IMG/VR virus record: IMGVR_UViG_3300042330_000854
Location: 44,077-108,076 of that record
Strand: one strand, 5' to 3'
DNA: 64,000 bases
DNA from: a virus
In this document: positions 24,233 through 30,640 of the stretch, in pieces
Layout of the letters: each line of letters starts with the position of its first letter
How positions within the stretch are numbered: position 1 is the first letter of the stretch
The notes under the pieces: model-generated
Seen by the model: the letters and a program-made list of their open reading frames with translations, nothing else
Database searches by the model: none
What the model was told of the DNA's origin: nothing
Made by a program: the position numbers and the translations under genes

Positions 24233-24538
24233 TTAGTTAATATATTTTATTAGCTTCATATACACCGAAACCCGAAAGTTAAACCAATTTATTTTTAGTT
24301 CTTGTAGATTGCTTACCTTGCACAAATAATTAATAATCTCCGCTATTGTCATAATAGGTAACATGATCATCACACCCAATCCAAAAATTGGGCTGAGAAT
24401 GATTGTACTTACTACGTTAAAAAACAAAATTCCAGGACTAGATTTGCGGCGTTCAAACAACATGCGGATCATACCGACTACACCAATAACACAACAAACA
24501 ACGTAATAAATTACGACTACGTAATCAGATATACTCAT
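24233..24538 (-). CDS. Small membrane protein, 101 aa
   Basis: Two hydrophobic stretches are clear, at about 5-25 (YVVVIYYVVCCVIGVVGMI) and 38-65 (ILFFNVVSTIILSPIFGLGVMIML), with a basic loop FERRKSS between. Preceded by AAGGAGAAA and its own early promoter. Possibly an early inner-membrane protein such as a superinfection or host-takeover factor; no family is recognised. Confidence 0.7.
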   Translation of the reverse strand: MSISDYVVVIYYVVCCVIGVVGMIRMLFERRKSSPGILFFNVVSTIILSPIFGLGVMIMLPIMTIAEIINYLCKVSNLQELKINWFNFRVSVYMKLIKYIN

Positions 24539-24588
24539 TTGATTTCTCCTTGGTTGTGTTTTGATGTTTTTACCTTGTTGATGAAACC

Positions 24589-24617
24589 ATTATAGAAAAT
24601 TTTCCTGTCTTTGTCAA
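24589..24617 (-). promoter_or_regulatory. Early-type promoter, consensus -10
   Basis: TTGACA, 17-nt spacer with CAGGAAAATTTTC, then TATAAT. The -35 overlaps the stop codon of the Csx16-like gene. Confidence 0.9.
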
Positions 24618-24919
24618 ATACTTTTTACAAAAAATTCTTGAAGACTGGCCCCAAAATCAATCAGTTGTTCTTTAGTTAATTCCTTACCACGAAATTCTTG
24701 TGGAAGATTTTTAATAGAGAGATAAATAAATCGAGCACCCCGGTTGTTAATTTCAGCAATAATATCGATTGGTAAAATACCAATAACAATATCGCCTTGT
24801 TTTAGTTTAGAAGTATTATTATCAACCCAATGCGTAATAATTTCTGGCGCATCAAAACCTTTTTCGTTAAGCCATTCCAATGCCCCAGAATGGCGGGTAA
24901 TAAAATAAACATTGCTCAT
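24614..24919 (-). CDS. csx16: Csx16-like putative ring nuclease (anti-type III CRISPR)
   Basis: The 101-aa protein matches the CRISPR-associated Csx16 (VVA1548) family as I know it: a start YFITRHSGALEWL at 5-17, a central GDIVIGILPIDIIAEINNRGARFIYLSI at 42-69, and an acidic end with RGKELTKEQL. Length is typical. Csx16 proteins are found beside type III CRISPR loci and belong to the set of ring nuclease families that degrade cyclic oligoadenylate second messengers. No cas genes lie here, so a phage-borne copy would act as an anti-CRISPR, like AcrIII-1. It has its own early promoter and AGGAGAAA site. Confidence 0.8.
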   Translation of the reverse strand: MSNVYFITRHSGALEWLNEKGFDAPEIITHWVDNNTSKLKQGDIVIGILPIDIIAEINNRGARFIYLSIKNLPQEFRGKELTKEQLIDFGASLQEFFVKSI

Positions 24920-24948
24920 TTCATTTCTCCTAATCAGTTGATAAACTT

Positions 24949-24977
24949 ACTATAGAAAATTTTTTAATTGTTGTCAA
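24949..24977 (-). promoter_or_regulatory. Early-type promoter of the Csx16-like gene
   Basis: TTGACA, 17-nt spacer ending AAAAAATTTTC, then TATAGT; leader AAGTTTATCAACTGATTAGGAGA as at 24191. The -35 lies 2 nt after the stop of the upstream membrane-protein gene. Confidence 0.88.
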
Positions 24978-24979
24978 CA

Positions 24980-25195
24980 TTATTGTTTAAAAATAACTTC
25001 TAAATATTTTTCATAAAAATAATAAGTAGAAGAAAGTAAAACGGATGATATTAAACAACATAAGATGAAAATAAATGTATTTGATCCAAATAACATAAAA
25101 ATCGTTATAGGCAAGAAAATAGTTAAAAAATATAAAATTGTTAATAAAACAAAATATTTTTTCTTTAATTTAGTTAAATCCGTAAATTTATTCAT
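24980..25195 (-). CDS. Small membrane protein, 71 aa
   Basis: From ATG 25195 (MNKFTDLTKLKKKYF) the protein has a basic N-terminus and two hydrophobic segments, about 15-38 and 40-60, separated by SNTF. It begins 1 nt from the upstream stop, so expression is probably coupled. Function unknown. Confidence 0.6.
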   Translation of the reverse strand: MNKFTDLTKLKKKYFVLLTILYFLTIFLPITIFMLFGSNTFIFILCCLISSVLLSSTYYFYEKYLEVIFKQ

Positions 25196-25196
25196 T

Positions 25197-25601
25197 TTAT
25201 GAAAAATTATTTTGATTAATATTTTTAACAACGTGATAAACTTCACTTGAAATTTGCATTTTTACTTTATCAATTTCTTTTATTTTGTTGTTTAAATATC
25301 GATCAACTTCATTAAAAACATCTTCAAAAAATTTGTCTTGAATAAAAACTTTATTTTTATCAACAAATAACGAATGAAACAATCCGTCTTTTCGATAATA
25401 GCTATAAATTTCTGTTTTTTGTACAGAAATTGAAATTTCTGGTGGAATATGTGCAAATCGTTGAATAACTGTAAAACAAAATTCTGTTTTAACACCATCA
25501 ATTTCACGAGTAAAAAAATAATTAAAAAACCTAGATGGATTGTTTACAATCTTAGCTTTTTGTAAAATTTCATCAAATTGTTTATATGTAATACCTGACA
25601 T
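25197..25601 (-). CDS. Hypothetical protein, 134 aa
   Basis: Alpha/beta protein with RFAHIPPEISISVQKTEIYSYYRKDG in the middle and a helical C-terminal third. AAAGGATATTAAC precedes the ATG, and a promoter-like TTGACA/TATTTT pair with 17-nt spacing lies at about 25636-25664 on the minus strand, without the GAAAATTTTC block. Function unknown. Confidence 0.65.
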   Translation of the reverse strand: MSGITYKQFDEILQKAKIVNNPSRFFNYFFTREIDGVKTEFCFTVIQRFAHIPPEISISVQKTEIYSYYRKDGLFHSLFVDKNKVFIQDKFFEDVFNEVDRYLNNKIKEIDKVKMQISSEVYHVVKNINQNNFS

Positions 25602-25663
25602 GTTAATATCCTTTATGTTAATAAGCTACATAAAATATTACATATTGTGTTTTTTGTCAATAA

Positions 25664-26116
25664 TTATTTTATTAAGCCTACTTGAGTGCCTTTTGAATTT
25701 ATGGTTAAAGTTTGACTTCTTGGATTATCTGTATATGAAACATGAACCCAACCAGAATTTTTACCTTTAGCACTTTCATAAAATTCTAAAATCAATTGAT
25801 CAAATGGAAAATTTTCTTCTATAAATTTTGCTAAATCATAATTACTCATACCATTAATTTCAATATCGGCTGCTTGACCTTTTACATGTTGTGATGTTGG
25901 TTTGCTTCCAACCGCACTATTAACTAATAAACTACGATAACCAGAATTAATTGTTAATTTCTGATTTAACAAATCAGTTAAAGGATCAAGAATAGCTTGA
26001 CATAATTTTTTTATATTTTCTATTTCTTGTTGTCCTGGCGTATTGTCTAAATTTCTTCTTGTTGCTTCATAAGAACGAGTAAAATCTTGTAAAGTATAAT
26101 ATTTGCTAATTTCCAT
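25664..26116 (-). CDS. Peptidase M15-family endolysin-like protein
   Basis: The 150-aa protein has the M15 D,D-peptidase zinc site: NSGYRSLLVN then SQHVKGQAADI (H77, D84) and GWVHVSY (H125), with Glu nearby in the LILEFYE segment. This small single-domain form is typical of phage lysins that cut peptidoglycan cross-links or stems, and of some tail-associated enzymes. There is no signal peptide, so release would require a holin or pore. AGAGG precedes the ATG, with TCTAAATA further upstream. Confidence 0.85.
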   Translation of the reverse strand: MEISKYYTLQDFTRSYEATRRNLDNTPGQQEIENIKKLCQAILDPLTDLLNQKLTINSGYRSLLVNSAVGSKPTSQHVKGQAADIEINGMSNYDLAKFIEENFPFDQLILEFYESAKGKNSGWVHVSYTDNPRSQTLTINSKGTQVGLIK

Positions 26117-26155
26117 CTAAATAACCTCTTGTTTAAGATTATTTAGATTTTTATT

Positions 26156-26464
26156 TTATCCATATTTTAACAACATTTCAATTTGAAAAGCATTATCTTG
26201 ATTTGGATGCGCGTTTAACCAAGCTTGAAAATTTTTATATTCTTTCCCATTTAACCAAAAATATTCAGTCCCATCAAAATCAATTAAAGCTGGTCCAGTT
26301 AATCGATGCCAAATTCTTCCTTTTTTACACCATTCTTTAGACCCATCAGTTAAATCTTCCCAAGCTGGTGTGTTTTCATCTAGCGATGACATTTCATCCC
26401 AGGGTATTTCATCCCAAACATCAGTTGTAAATTTTTCACCATCGACGTAATAAATAAACTTCAT
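26156..26464 (-). CDS. HRLTGPA-family protein, type B (copy 8)
   Basis: 102 aa: FIYYVDGEKFTTDVWDEIPWDEMSS, DENTPAWEDL, WCKKGRIWHRLTGPALIDFDG, WLNGKEYKNFQAWLNAHPNQD, FQIEMLLKYG. Its ATG overlaps the upstream stop (ATGA). A very regular copy, useful as a type B reference. Confidence 0.8.
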   Translation of the reverse strand: MKFIYYVDGEKFTTDVWDEIPWDEMSSLDENTPAWEDLTDGSKEWCKKGRIWHRLTGPALIDFDGTEYFWLNGKEYKNFQAWLNAHPNQDNAFQIEMLLKYG

Positions 26465-26832
26465 TTTTTCAACTCCCAAAGAACATAATCAGTATTATTT
26501 TCAAAAATAACTTCAATCCAATAAATTAAAAAACAAGAATTAAATCCTTGACTTTTATGTTTCATACAAAATTTAATTTTACCTAATGGTAAAATTTCAA
26601 TTAAAAAATTATGCAAATTATGCAAACTTAAAGTTAATCCATAATAACTAGATAATAACGTTATTAAATCATCATTATCAATAAATTTATCAAATAATTT
26701 TAAAATATAATCTTCATCATCCGAATGATACTCAAAAACATTTATTGATTGGCGATTTTCAATTACTGTTAATTCTTCAATTAATTCTTTTAAAAAATAC
26801 TGATTTTCTTTTTGTAAAAGTATAAATCTCAT
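26461..26832 (-). CDS. Hypothetical protein with LW tail, 123 aa
   Basis: Not a member of the HRLTGPA family by its body (RFILLQKENQYFLKELIEEL..., CMKHKSQGFNSCFLIYWIEV), yet it ends ENNTDYVLWELKK, closely like the type A tail TDKVLWFLQN. It overlaps both neighbours by 4 nt. The shared ending may reflect recombination at gene 3' ends. Confidence 0.65.
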   Translation of the reverse strand: MRFILLQKENQYFLKELIEELTVIENRQSINVFEYHSDDEDYILKLFDKFIDNDDLITLLSSYYGLTLSLHNLHNFLIEILPLGKIKFCMKHKSQGFNSCFLIYWIEVIFENNTDYVLWELKK

Positions 26833-27455
26833 TTTTTCTTTAATAATAAATCATAAACTGTCGCCAAATAAGGCTCTAAACCAATGGTTTCAATTTTACT
26901 TGTATGCGGAATTGAATTTTTCATAATTTGGCTTAAACTAATTGTACGTTTTACTGTAGTTTGTTTACCACGTAATAAATCATTTATTGTTGTTCCTGAA
27001 ACTTTAAAACCAGTTATGATTTTACATAAATCAACTGAATATAAAACAACACCTGTTGTTTTATTATGATGTTGATGATCAGTTCCATTATGAACTTCAA
27101 AATTAACTCTTAATGTTTTAGCAAAACTATCATTATTATAAAACAAAGATTTTTTTTCGCTTAAAGAAAAATTCTTTGCTTTCATACAAATTAATTTTAC
27201 TTCCATTGTTTCACCATTTGCAGCAATAACATCATCACCGGATAAATGATCGATTGCTAAACTATCCCAATAAAGACCAGCTACCCAATCTTCCCAACGT
27301 TGAGGAAAATTTCCTGATTTTTTTGCTGCGTTTGTGTTTGGGCACCAAAGTTTAGCATTTTGATAATCATGATTACGTAAGGCTAAAGGCAAAATTGCTT
27401 GCTGTTCACGAATTGTTCTATCCAATAATTTGTTTTTTGAGAATTTCAATGTCAT
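26829..27455 (-). CDS. Candidate PD-(D/E)XK-like nuclease, 208 aa
   Basis: The middle contains DHLSGDDVIAANGETMEVKL. An Asp, a turn and E-x-K on the next strand match the PD-(D/E)XK restriction-nuclease active site. Upstream WEDWVAGLYWDSLA could be the helix with the conserved Glu. The rest, including TDHQHHNKTTGVVLYSVDL, is not recognised. It could be a small restriction-like or repair nuclease; the assignment rests on one motif. It overlaps the next upstream gene by 38 nt. Confidence 0.45.
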   Translation of the reverse strand: MTLKFSKNKLLDRTIREQQAILPLALRNHDYQNAKLWCPNTNAAKKSGNFPQRWEDWVAGLYWDSLAIDHLSGDDVIAANGETMEVKLICMKAKNFSLSEKKSLFYNNDSFAKTLRVNFEVHNGTDHQHHNKTTGVVLYSVDLCKIITGFKVSGTTINDLLRGKQTTVKRTISLSQIMKNSIPHTSKIETIGLEPYLATVYDLLLKKK

Positions 27456-27765
27456 GTGTTTCTAGCTTTCTGTTTAATTGAATTGTTGTGTTTGGTATTT
27501 GAGGGAAAATATTAATTAAGATATTATTTTCATCATAACAAAAAATTTTATGTTCTAAATTATCTACTGATTTAGTATTTTTTTTAGGTATTTCTAAAAT
27601 TAAATGTGATTTTGTTTTTTTAATTGGAAAAGTGTTTTTTTCAAAATCAATTAAAATTTTATCATTTAAAATTGTATATGAAAAAAATTGATGTTTATTC
27701 CATTCTGGCAATTTTGATAATTTTAAAATTGTTTTTGTTGTTAATCTTGTAATTTGTGCATTCAT
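27418..27765 (-). CDS. Hypothetical protein, 115 aa
   Basis: Basic beta-rich protein (HQFFSYTILNDKILIDFEKNTF..., KSHLILEIPKK). It overlaps the candidate nuclease gene by 38 nt, an unusually long overlap in this genome. GAGGATGTAAGA precedes the ATG. Function unknown. Confidence 0.6.
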   Translation of the reverse strand: MNAQITRLTTKTILKLSKLPEWNKHQFFSYTILNDKILIDFEKNTFPIKKTKSHLILEIPKKNTKSVDNLEHKIFCYDENNILINIFPQIPNTTIQLNRKLETHDIEILKKQIIG

Positions 27766-27822
27766 TCTTACATCCTCATTTTTAATGATAATAAATGAAT
27801 ATTTTAAAAATTACAAAATAAA

Positions 27823-27846
27823 AAAGAGAGGGAATCCCCTCTCTTA
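27823..27846 (-). terminator. Terminator hairpin
   Basis: AAGAGAGG and CCTCTCTT arms around GAATCC; on the minus strand it is followed by a T-run. It ends the small GCCPGHD gene. Confidence 0.8.
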
Positions 27847-28020
27847 ATTAATTTCAGACTTTAATTCTTGTTTTAAACGATGACGACCAATTCGGTGCAT
27901 AAGTTTATTATCACGAGAATGGGCACGTTTAGAACGGCGACTATTATAAGTTTCACGAGGAAAACGATCATGACCAGGACAACAGCCATGATCTTCGCGT
28001 TTCATACCATAAGGTTTCAT
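27844..28020 (-). CDS. Small basic GCCPGHD protein, 58 aa
   Basis: ATG 28020 follows AAGGAGTGATAAAAA. The product starts MKPYGMKREDHGCCPGHDRFPRETY and continues with an Arg/His-rich helix. Short phage proteins with a GCCPGHD..P..TY.S.RSK.A motif are widespread in tailed phages with unknown role. Like the CSCC protein at 24006 it joins a CC motif to a basic tail, and the two may be functionally related. Confidence 0.75.
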   Translation of the reverse strand: MKPYGMKREDHGCCPGHDRFPRETYNSRRSKRAHSRDNKLMHRIGRHRLKQELKSEIN

Positions 28021-28026
28021 TTTTTA

Positions 28027-28149
28027 TCACTCCTTGTCATTGTTATTATAAACATCGCTCATGTCATAAACCGAATAATCTTCTTTATCACCTAGCCCTT
28101 GTAACAGAAACATAATGACAAAAAATAAGAGGCCGATTGTAATAAACAT
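28027..28149 (-). CDS. Small membrane protein, 40 aa
   Basis: ATG 28149 is chosen because AAGGAGAATATT precedes it. A single hydrophobic segment (FITIGLLFFVIMFLLQGL) is followed by an acidic tail (DKEDYSVYDMSDVYNNNDKE). First gene after an early promoter and hairpin leader; translation of the next gene is only 7 nt away. Confidence 0.7.
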   Translation of the reverse strand: MFITIGLLFFVIMFLLQGLGDKEDYSVYDMSDVYNNNDKE

Positions 28150-28172
28150 AATATTCTCCTTGTTTTTATTTT

Positions 28173-28224
28173 GACATTTCTGTCTTGATGTATTTATTAT
28201 AGAAAATTTTTTATTTCTTGTCAA
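28173..28224 (-). promoter_or_regulatory. Early-type promoter plus leader hairpin
   Basis: Promoter at 28196-28224: TTGACA, 17-nt spacer ending AAAAAATTTTC, TATAAT. Leader hairpin GACAGAAATGTC at 28184-28173: GACA/TGTC stem, GAAA loop, fourth pair A-T. Compare G-T at 21168 and G-C at 57979. Confidence 0.88.
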
Positions 28225-28230
28225 GTATTT

Positions 28231-28425
28231 TTAAAGAAATTGAAGAATAATTCCTAAAACTAAAAAACTAATAATCCAAAATTTTGCGAGTTTATCTCCT
28301 TGTTCTTTTGAAATGTTTTTAGTTTTTAATTGTTTATAATAAATTTCTCGTTTAAATGTAAACTGATAAGTTAGAAAAGCGGAAAACGCAATCATTAAAA
28401 TACCAATGATGTTAAAAATAATCAT
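28231..28425 (-). CDS. Small membrane protein, 64 aa
   Basis: Two hydrophobic segments (IIFNIIGILMIAFSAFLTYQF and FWIISFLVLGIILQFL) flank a basic middle (KREIYYKQLKTKN). AAGGAGATTA precedes the ATG. It follows the lipoprotein gene by 11 nt on the minus strand. Function unknown; a two-helix hairpin of this size fits a holin or antiholin but is not specific. Confidence 0.65.
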   Translation of the reverse strand: MIIFNIIGILMIAFSAFLTYQFTFKREIYYKQLKTKNISKEQGDKLAKFWIISFLVLGIILQFL

Positions 28426-28436
28426 AATTAATCTCC

Positions 28437-28784
28437 TTAAATATTTGCTGTATTTGTTTTAATACATTGACGAAGTTGTAGATAAGTATCATAAAACAAT
28501 TTTGCTTGTTCTTGATCAATTGTTTTTTGAATTCCTGTTTCAATTGCGATTTTTTGCATTGAAAATTCAATCCATGATAAACTACAAATTTTTGGAATTT
28601 TAATTTGAGTAATATCATAATCAATATCAGGAATAACCAAATTTACAGCAGATTGTAATTTTTGTGCTGCTTGCTTACTTTCATAAACCGTTGTTTGAGT
28701 TGTAATAGTTGCATTACGATTATCTTGATAATTAACCGAACAACCAGCCAACAAAATCATCGACAAAACAGAAAAAATCTTCAT
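28437..28784 (-). CDS. Putative lipoprotein, 115 aa
   Basis: The N-terminus MKIFSVLSMILLAGCSVN is a lipoprotein signal with lipobox LAGC, so the mature protein would be lipidated at Cys15. The remainder is helical. Outer-membrane lipoproteins of phages include Rz1-type spanin subunits, but Rz1 proteins are shorter and proline-rich, so a spanin role is not supported. Expressed from its own early promoter, which argues for an early surface function such as blocking superinfection. Confidence 0.7.
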   Translation of the reverse strand: MKIFSVLSMILLAGCSVNYQDNRNATITTQTTVYESKQAAQKLQSAVNLVIPDIDYDITQIKIPKICSLSWIEFSMQKIAIETGIQKTIDQEQAKLFYDTYLQLRQCIKTNTANI

Positions 28785-28816
28785 TTGTTATCTCCTTGTT
28801 AAGTTTCAATAACATT

Positions 28817-28845
28817 ATATTAGAAAATTTTCTGTTTTTTGTCAA
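28817..28845 (-). promoter_or_regulatory. Early-type promoter of the lipoprotein gene
   Basis: TTGACA, 17-nt spacer with CAGAAAATTTTC, TAATAT. The -35 is 3 nt beyond the stop of HRLTGPA copy 9. Confidence 0.88.
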
Positions 28846-28848
28846 TGA

Positions 28849-29178
28849 TTAATTTTGTAAAAACCACAAAACTCTTTCAGTTTCATTTAAACCAATGGCA
28901 TCAAAATAAATATCGGGATTTGGATGATCTTTAATCCAATCATGAACGTTATCGTAATCTTTTCCATTTAAAAAATATTGTTCTATTCCATTTCTCGAAA
29001 TATAAGCAGGGCCAATTAATCGATGTAAAATTCTTCCTTTTTTACACCACAATTTTGTACCACTTGTACTTTCATAAGCAGGCGCATTTTCATCTAAAGA
29101 AGATATGTCTTTCCAAGGAATTTCTCCATACTTATTTGTAGTAAATTTCTTTTTATCAATAAAATAAATATAAGTCAT
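28849..29178 (-). CDS. HRLTGPA-family protein, type A (copy 9)
   Basis: 109 aa from ATG 29178: YIYFIDKKKFTTN, SSLDENAPAYES, WCKKGRILHRLIGPAYISRNG (HRLIGPA), FLNGKDYDNVHDWIKDHPNPDIYFDAIG, NETERVLWFLQN. It follows the terminator of the bS21 gene and directly precedes an early promoter. Confidence 0.8.
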   Translation of the reverse strand: MTYIYFIDKKKFTTNKYGEIPWKDISSLDENAPAYESTSGTKLWCKKGRILHRLIGPAYISRNGIEQYFLNGKDYDNVHDWIKDHPNPDIYFDAIGLNETERVLWFLQN

Positions 29179-29198
29179 TTTGTATTTCTTAAATAAAA

Positions 29199-29222
29199 TT
29201 AAGGGCTTTAACAAGCCCTTAA
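29199..29222 (-). terminator. Terminator after bS21 gene
   Basis: AAGGGCTT and AAGCCCTT arms around TAAC (plus-strand view), followed on the minus strand by AATTTTATTT. It lies 3 nt beyond the bS21 stop. Confidence 0.85.
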
Positions 29223-29224
29223 TC

Positions 29225-29461
29225 TTACCGATCTTTTAATTTGTTTTGTTTTTGTGCAAGTTTTTGTCGCGCAATACTTTTTTCTTTTTCTTGGCGGCGA
29301 GATTCACCAGGGCGAACGTAAAATTCTCTACGACGCAATTCTTCCATTAACCCATCATTGCGAATTTTTTTATTTAATACTCGTAATGCTGAACTTACAT
29401 CATTACCAAATACTTGTACACTTAAACCTGACATATTACCCCAATTTTTTACATGTTTCAT
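29225..29461 (-). CDS. rpsU: Ribosomal protein bS21 homologue
   Basis: 78 aa. After a short extension (start possibly MSGLSVQV at 29434), VFGNDVSSALRVLNKKIRNDGLMEELRRREFYVRPGESRR follows bacterial bS21: E.F..ALR.FKR...GVL.E.RRREFYEKP. The C-terminal basic helix is also typical. bS21 sits near the mRNA exit side of the 30S platform and aids initiation. Phage-encoded bS21 is known in some marine and huge phages and is thought to bias host ribosomes toward phage messages. It stands as its own terminator-bounded gene next to a structural gene. Confidence 0.88.
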   Translation of the reverse strand: MKHVKNWGNMSGLSVQVFGNDVSSALRVLNKKIRNDGLMEELRRREFYVRPGESRRQEKEKSIARQKLAQKQNKLKDR

Positions 29462-29473
29462 ATTTTTCTCTTT

Positions 29474-29872
29474 CTAAGATTTTAAAATTACATCTAAATT
29501 ACATTTTAATGTTACTGGATTATCTGAAGCATAATCTAAACCAACAGAATAATTCAATAATCCATTTTCTACAACAACGATGGTATCTAAAATTTTATCA
29601 CCATTATCTAAAAATTCAATTTGATATTTACTAATATTTCTTAACTCATCAACGATTTCCTTTATTGTTTTAATTTGTGGAACCCTTAACTCAAAAAATA
29701 ATTTAGCTGATCCATTTTCTACAACCAAATTACTTTTTTCAACTTGTTGTGTTAACAACAAGTTATTATTATTTTCTTTATCGTAAAACATAACTCTAAA
29801 ACGCCATTGTGGATTAGGAGCTAATATTCCTGAACCCTGAGTTGGTACTCCAAACTTTTCTAATGTTGCCAT
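29474..29872 (-). CDS. Putative tail tube-like structural protein
   Basis: The 132-aa protein begins MATLEKFGVPTQGSGILAPNPQWRFRVMF and ends with NYSVGLDYASDNPVTLKCNLDVIL. A late L.Y.....V.....L.Y segment recalls the last strands of tail tube proteins (gp19-like), and the sheath gene starts 770 bp away. The match is by pattern only; it could be another baseplate or tail protein. Confidence 0.4.
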   Translation of the reverse strand: MATLEKFGVPTQGSGILAPNPQWRFRVMFYDKENNNNLLLTQQVEKSNLVVENGSAKLFFELRVPQIKTIKEIVDELRNISKYQIEFLDNGDKILDTIVVVENGLLNYSVGLDYASDNPVTLKCNLDVILKS

Positions 29873-29938
29873 TTTTATTCCTCTAATTTTTATTATCTTA
29901 ATTGACTAAAATTGTTAATTCAATAATAATTTGAAAAA

Positions 29939-30265
29939 TTAATTTTTTTGTAAATCAAATAAAATTAAATCAACATATTCTAATTCTACAATTATTAAAC
30001 AAAAAACATTAGAACCATTCGGCATACCAACAACGGGTATATAATCTAAGCGCTCATCACAATAATAAATTTCAAACTCTTTATCTTTTAAAACTTTAGA
30101 CAACAATGAAATATTTTTAATTTGTTCTATCCATCGATCATTTATAATCGAAAAATAATCTTGTATATAATATTTTTCGTCAAACTTTTCTTTTGAATAA
30201 ACTCCACGATAACTATCTATTAAATTATCATGTCGGTCTAAATTAACAAGTATGTATGATTTCAT
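29939..30265 (-). CDS. Hypothetical protein, 108 aa
   Basis: Begins MKSYILVNLDRHDNLIDSYRGVYSKEKFDEKYYIQDYF and ends VDLILFDLQKN, again similar to the LW.LQN tail. Its ATG overlaps the upstream stop (ATGA). Function unknown. Confidence 0.65.
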   Translation of the reverse strand: MKSYILVNLDRHDNLIDSYRGVYSKEKFDEKYYIQDYFSIINDRWIEQIKNISLLSKVLKDKEFEIYYCDERLDYIPVVGMPNGSNVFCLIIVELEYVDLILFDLQKN

Positions 30266-30570
30266 GATTGCAATAATGCCAATGTTTGATCTACTTGACG
30301 ATAAAAATTTAATTTTACTAAAATACTATAACAAAGCGTTCCTCTTATATCACTGTAAAATTTTAATTTTATATTTCTTGTTTTATAAATTTTATATAAA
30401 TGTTCAATTATTAAATCTTCTATTTTATAATAAGAAAAATAATATTTAGTATAAATGGTACTTTTTTGTTTTTCTTTATTTAATTCACGAAAATATTTAC
30501 GAGAAATTTTTTCAATATCATAATGATTGTTCATTATATCGGCTTTAACTAATAAAAATATTGGATACAA
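30262..30570 (-). CDS. Hypothetical protein, 102 aa
   Basis: The frame starts at TTG 30570, which has AAGGAA at good spacing; ATG 30534 (MNNHYDIEK) lacks a clear site. The product is basic and helical and ends VDQTLALLQS. Paired with the next gene by stop-start overlap. Function unknown. Confidence 0.6.
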   Translation of the reverse strand: MYPIFLLVKADIMNNHYDIEKISRKYFRELNKEKQKSTIYTKYYFSYYKIEDLIIEHLYKIYKTRNIKLKFYSDIRGTLCYSILVKLNFYRQVDQTLALLQS

Positions 30571-30608
30571 ATTCTTATTTCCTTATTCATATATTTTATC
30601 AACTCCAA

Positions 30609-30616
30609 TTTAAATA
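30609..30616 (+). promoter_or_regulatory. T4-late-like element TTTAAATA for the sheath gene
   Basis: TTTAAATA lies 24 nt upstream of the sheath ATG, and the leader carries TTTGGAG as ribosome site, unlike the leaderless arrangement seen at 39332, 43036 and 54192. Confidence 0.5.
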
Positions 30617-30640
30617 ATAGTATATATTTGGAGTTTTAAA

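Noticed and set aside
27880-28095. Plus-strand ORF opposite the GCCPGHD gene
   Set aside because: The minus-strand frame has a strong ribosome site, promoter and recognisable motif; the plus frame is its mirror.
28412-28624. Minus-strand 70-codon ORF
   Set aside because: Out-of-frame with the lipoprotein gene at 28437, which has a lipobox and a ribosome site.
28437-28784. Rz1-type spanin
   Set aside because: Lipobox is present but the protein is too long, not proline-rich and has no overlapping Rz partner.
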